A DNA stretch of 64,000 nt from Comamonas sp. Lineage in GTDB: Bacteria > Pseudomonadota > Gammaproteobacteria > Burkholderiales > Burkholderiaceae_C. Each line of letters starts with the position of its first letter. The stretch's first letter is position 1. The notes under the pieces are model-generated. The model was not told the origin of the DNA and ran no database searches. It worked only from the letters and a program-made list of their open reading frames with translations. The stretch is from contig JAITLR010000007.1 of NCBI GenBank assembly GCA_031277805.1, positions 248,001 through 312,000 of the forward strand. Direction: 5' to 3'. The translations under genes and the position numbers were made by a program. Positions 61,579 to 64,000 of the stretch are shown piece by piece.

Positions 61579-63072
61579 ATGCAACAAGAGCCAGATTTTT
61601 TCCATAACCTCAATGAAGAAATACGCGACGGCAAGCGCTGGCTGGAGCGTACCGTCGTTCTTGCCTATGCTGCCGCAGCCGGCCTGAGCGTTGTCGCCTT
61701 CACGCTGTTGGCCGACACCGCCTTTGGTCTTTTCGAGCGCATCTATCAATGGAATGGGGGCTGGCTGGTGCTGCTATGGATGCCGGCCCTCACGGCAGCA
61801 GCCGTCTGGGTCACGCGCAAATGGGCTCCAGGGGCGGGGGGCTCGGGCATTCCGCAGGTGATTGCGACGCTGGAGCCCTCGGTCGATGCAAGCTTGCGCA
61901 AACGCTTTGTGTCCCTGTGGCTGTCATTTTCCAAGATTGTATTGTCCAGTACCGGCTTTCTGGCGGGTCTGTCTATCGGGCGCGAGGGGCCGTCCGTGCA
62001 GGTGGCAGCAGGTGTCATGCACTCGGCCAGGCGCTGGCTGGGGCCCAACTCCGCCATCAGCACCCATGCGCTGCTGGTGGCGGGCGGCGCGGCCGGTATC
62101 GCGGCGGCTTTTAATGCGCCGCTGGCCGGGGTGGTGTTTGCCATCGAAGAGCTGTCGCGCAGGCTGGAGTCCCGCTCCAGTGGCCTGATCATTGCGGCCA
62201 TTGTGTTGGCCGGTCTGATGGGGGTGTCGGTATTTGGCAATCTCAGCTACTTTGGCCGCATTCGTGTGCAGGAGCTGAGCTGGAACGATTTGCTGCCTTG
62301 CCTGGCGGTGGCGCTGACTTGTGGTGTGCTGGGTGGTCTGTTCGCCAAGCTGATGACGATTTCCCTGACCTCTTCGACAGAGCGGCTCAACAAGCTCAAG
62401 ACCCGTTTTCCGATTCGGTTTGCGGCAACGCTGGCGCTGCTGATCGCCATCATCGGTCTGGTCACCGGGGGCGCCACATTTGGCGCGGGCTCCGAGGCCG
62501 TCAAACACATGCTTCAGGGCGAGGCCGATGTGCCCGAGTTCTACGTCACGCTCAAGTTCATCGCGACCTGGCTGTCGGCCTGGGTCGGTGTGCCGGGTGG
62601 CATTTTTGCGCCCTCGCTGTCCATCGGTGCCGGTGTTGGCAACAACGTGGCATCGATTGTCGGAACGACGGATATAGCGCCCGCCCTGATCGCCATGGGT
62701 ATGGCCGCTTTTCTGGCAGCTGTCACCCAGGCGCCGCTGACGGCTTTCATCATCGTGATGGAGATGGTTGACGGTCACTCGCTGGTGCTGAGCCTGATGG
62801 CCTCGGCCATGATTGCCAGCATGATTTCACGGATGATTGCGCGGCCCTTGTATGAGTCGCTGGCTCTGCACCTGCTCAATGTGGCCAAGGCCTCCATGGT
62901 GCTGCCGGACCCACCTGCCCAGGACCAAGCCGAACCGGACAGTCAGACGGATGATTCCGACTTCATGCCGGAAGATGCGGCAGAGGTCCAACCGCCCCAG
63001 CAACGTGAGCTGGAGTTCGGTGCGCCGCCGGATGCCGAAGCCAGGGATTCTGGAAATACTCCGCGCGCTTGA
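61579..63072 (+). CDS. ClC-family chloride channel/transporter
   Basis: 497 residues, about ten helices. The ClC selectivity motifs are GSGIPQV, GREGPSVQVAAG (gating Glu in REGP present), and GVPGGIFAPSLSIGAG. NAPLAGVVFAIEEL is also diagnostic. The gating Glu suggests a proton-coupled exchanger like E. coli ClcA; the second proton Glu cannot be confirmed by eye. The C-terminal 55 residues are an acidic, Pro/Gln-rich tail without CBS domains. Confidence 0.93.
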   Translation: MQQEPDFFHNLNEEIRDGKRWLERTVVLAYAAAAGLSVVAFTLLADTAFGLFERIYQWNGGWLVLLWMPALTAAAVWVTRKWAPGAGGSGIPQVIATLEPSVDASLRKRFVSLWLSFSKIVLSSTGFLAGLSIGREGPSVQVAAGVMHSARRWLGPNSAISTHALLVAGGAAGIAAAFNAPLAGVVFAIEELSRRLESRSSGLIIAAIVLAGLMGVSVFGNLSYFGRIRVQELSWNDLLPCLAVALTCGVLGGLFAKLMTISLTSSTERLNKLKTRFPIRFAATLALLIAIIGLVTGGATFGAGSEAVKHMLQGEADVPEFYVTLKFIATWLSAWVGVPGGIFAPSLSIGAGVGNNVASIVGTTDIAPALIAMGMAAFLAAVTQAPLTAFIIVMEMVDGHSLVLSLMASAMIASMISRMIARPLYESLALHLLNVAKASMVLPDPPAQDQAEPDSQTDDSDFMPEDAAEVQPPQQRELEFGAPPDAEARDSGNTPRA

Positions 63073-63080
63073 GCAGTTTT

Positions 63081-63404
63081 TCAGCGATCCATCCGCTCGC
63101 GCGTCACGGGTGGCTGCTGCGCATGTTTGCGGCTGGCACCCGCACGGCCAGCCTTGCTCCATTCATAGGCATGGCCGTCGGGTGTGTGGCCGTCCTCCAC
63201 GGCCGCCACGCCCACGGGGCCGACCATATCGCGCAGCTCGGATGAAATCGTCACATGTGCATTGCGCAGATCGCCGCGCAGCAGCTGGCATTGCTTGAGG
63301 GCCTCGCTCATCTGCGTGTCGCTGAAAGGCAGACATTGCGGCAGCCACTGGGGCTGCTCGCCTTCGGGCTGATGGTTGCGTAGGTAGTAGACAACGATGC
63401 TCAT
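63081..63404 (-). CDS. Small conserved protein of unknown function
   Basis: 107 residues, soluble, no signal. Sequence features: SIVVYYLRNHQPEGEQPQWL start, MSEALKQCQLLRGDLRNAHV, ISSELRDMVGPVGVAAVEDG and HTPDGHAYEWSKAGR, then a basic tail. It resembles small conserved proteins in Comamonadaceae that I cannot name. It ends 9 bp from the convergent ClC gene. Confidence 0.7.
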   Translation of the reverse strand: MSIVVYYLRNHQPEGEQPQWLPQCLPFSDTQMSEALKQCQLLRGDLRNAHVTISSELRDMVGPVGVAAVEDGHTPDGHAYEWSKAGRAGASRKHAQQPPVTRERMDR

Positions 63405-63442
63405 GCCCGCAAGGTTAACGCCAAATCGCAGTCCTTATCCCC

Positions 63443-64000
63443 TTACCCGCAGGAGCCCACGTAGCCGCAGGCGGTGCAGAAGTTGCAGCCATCCTTGCGG
63501 ATCATGGCGTGCGCACCGCAGTCGGGGCATTTTTGGCCATTGACCTGACCGCTGGTGGTGCTGTGGCTTTCGGGCGCCGATGCCGGCGCGGCGCTGGTGC
63601 TGGGCGCGGGCTGCGGCAGGCCCCGATTGGCGATGATGCTCTGAATCGCATAGGCCAGCAGCGCGACTTCGCTGTCATGCCACAGGGGGATGCGGACTCC
63701 GTCATCACGCGTCTTGCTGCCATAGCGCACGGGACCACGGTCCCAGGCGACCTTGCGCAGATCGGCCAATGCCTTGTCCAGAAAGCCGCCGCGTGCAGCC
63801 AGGCTCAGGCTGCGCATGGTGGCGGTGATCCACTGCTGGCTCTCTCCCGTCTGTCCTACGGGCATGAAGAATTCGATGGGGCGCTCCACACCGTCGACCA
63901 CCATGAAGCTGACCACCAGATACAGCCGTCTGGCGCCGTCGTGGGTGAAGTATTCGATCTTGTCGACCACTGCGTTCAGCGGGCCTTCGGGGCGGCGCTC
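63443..64000 (-). CDS. nrdJ: B12-dependent (class II) ribonucleotide reductase, 3' part
   Basis: The frame is open to the window edge (reading ERRPEGPLNAVVDKIEYFTH), so the gene continues beyond 64000 and only about 185 C-terminal residues are seen. KIEYFTHDGARRLYLVVSFM, VERPIEFFMPVGQTGESQQW and the closing double Cys pair KCPDCGAHAMIRKDGCNFCT, ACGYVGSCG match the TSCPD-like domain and zinc-ribbon tail of adenosylcobalamin-dependent ribonucleotide reductases. A GTG at 63970 is internal, not the start. Confidence 0.82.
   Translation of the reverse strand, partial: ERRPEGPLNAVVDKIEYFTHDGARRLYLVVSFMVVDGVERPIEFFMPVGQTGESQQWITATMRSLSLAARGGFLDKALADLRKVAWDRGPVRYGSKTRDDGVRIPLWHDSEVALLAYAIQSIIANRGLPQPAPSTSAAPASAPESHSTTSGQVNGQKCPDCGAHAMIRKDGCNFCTACGYVGSCG

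Overview
The window looks like a chromosomal segment of a Burkholderiales bacterium of the family Comamonadaceae, most like Comamonas (for example C. testosteroni). The basis is uniformly high GC, the betaproteobacterial style of the housekeeping proteins (Mfd, IspD, IspF, RelA with a dead hydrolase half, RisA/OmpR-EnvZ, CysTWA, MetNIQ) and typical Comamonadaceae intergenic palindromes. No database search was possible, so the species is an inference.

Layout. 1-8000: end of a membrane protein gene, mfd, the isoprenoid genes ispD and ispF, and an ompR-envZ type two-component pair. 8100-13300: a SIMPL-domain secreted protein, 3-hydroxybutyrate dehydrogenase, an alpha/beta hydrolase translationally coupled to relA, and tRNA-Val(GAC). 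13300-17600: an accessory patch holding a decayed IS5-family element, the ergothioneine pair egtB-egtD and about 900 bp of debris that may include a LysR-gene remnant. 17600-22500: cidA/cidB-like membrane genes, a DUF2789-FMN reductase fusion, wrbA and a membrane diguanylate cyclase, separated by long gaps. 22900-25200: a reactive-sulfur module (BigR/SqrR-type repressor, YeeE/YedE half-transporters, divergent persulfide-dioxygenase-like hydrolase). 25200-29100: a cysteine-rich unknown protein, metN-metI, an SSB-like OB-fold protein and metQ.

29300-37500, all on the minus strand: a tightly packed operon with a biotin ECF transporter (bioM-bioN-bioY), an acyl-CoA ligase, a thiolase and a nitroreductase, preceded by a TonB-dependent receptor gene. 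The ligase/thiolase/bioY grouping recalls the uncharacterised yhfUTS genes of Bacillus and is the best candidate for an undescribed metabolic system here. 37600-45700: a small membrane protein, azoR with a divergent LysR regulator, an RBBP9-type hydrolase, the sulfate ABC transporter (sbp-cysT-cysW-cysA) and dsbB. 45800-55700: a two-gene unit encoding a 2047-residue repeat protein (CshA-like/GEVED/DUF11/OmpA) and a 1226-residue outer-membrane barrel, probably a cell-surface assembly. 55700-64000: a glutathione transferase, a CHASE-PAS-GGDEF-EAL protein, a divergent ampR-type regulator with a class A beta-lactamase gene, a ClC channel, a small conserved unknown and the 3' end of a B12-dependent ribonucleotide reductase gene.

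Most genes are ordinary core genes. The accessory interest lies in the tRNA-Val/egtBD patch, the biotin-linked operon, the surface-protein pair and the sulfide module.
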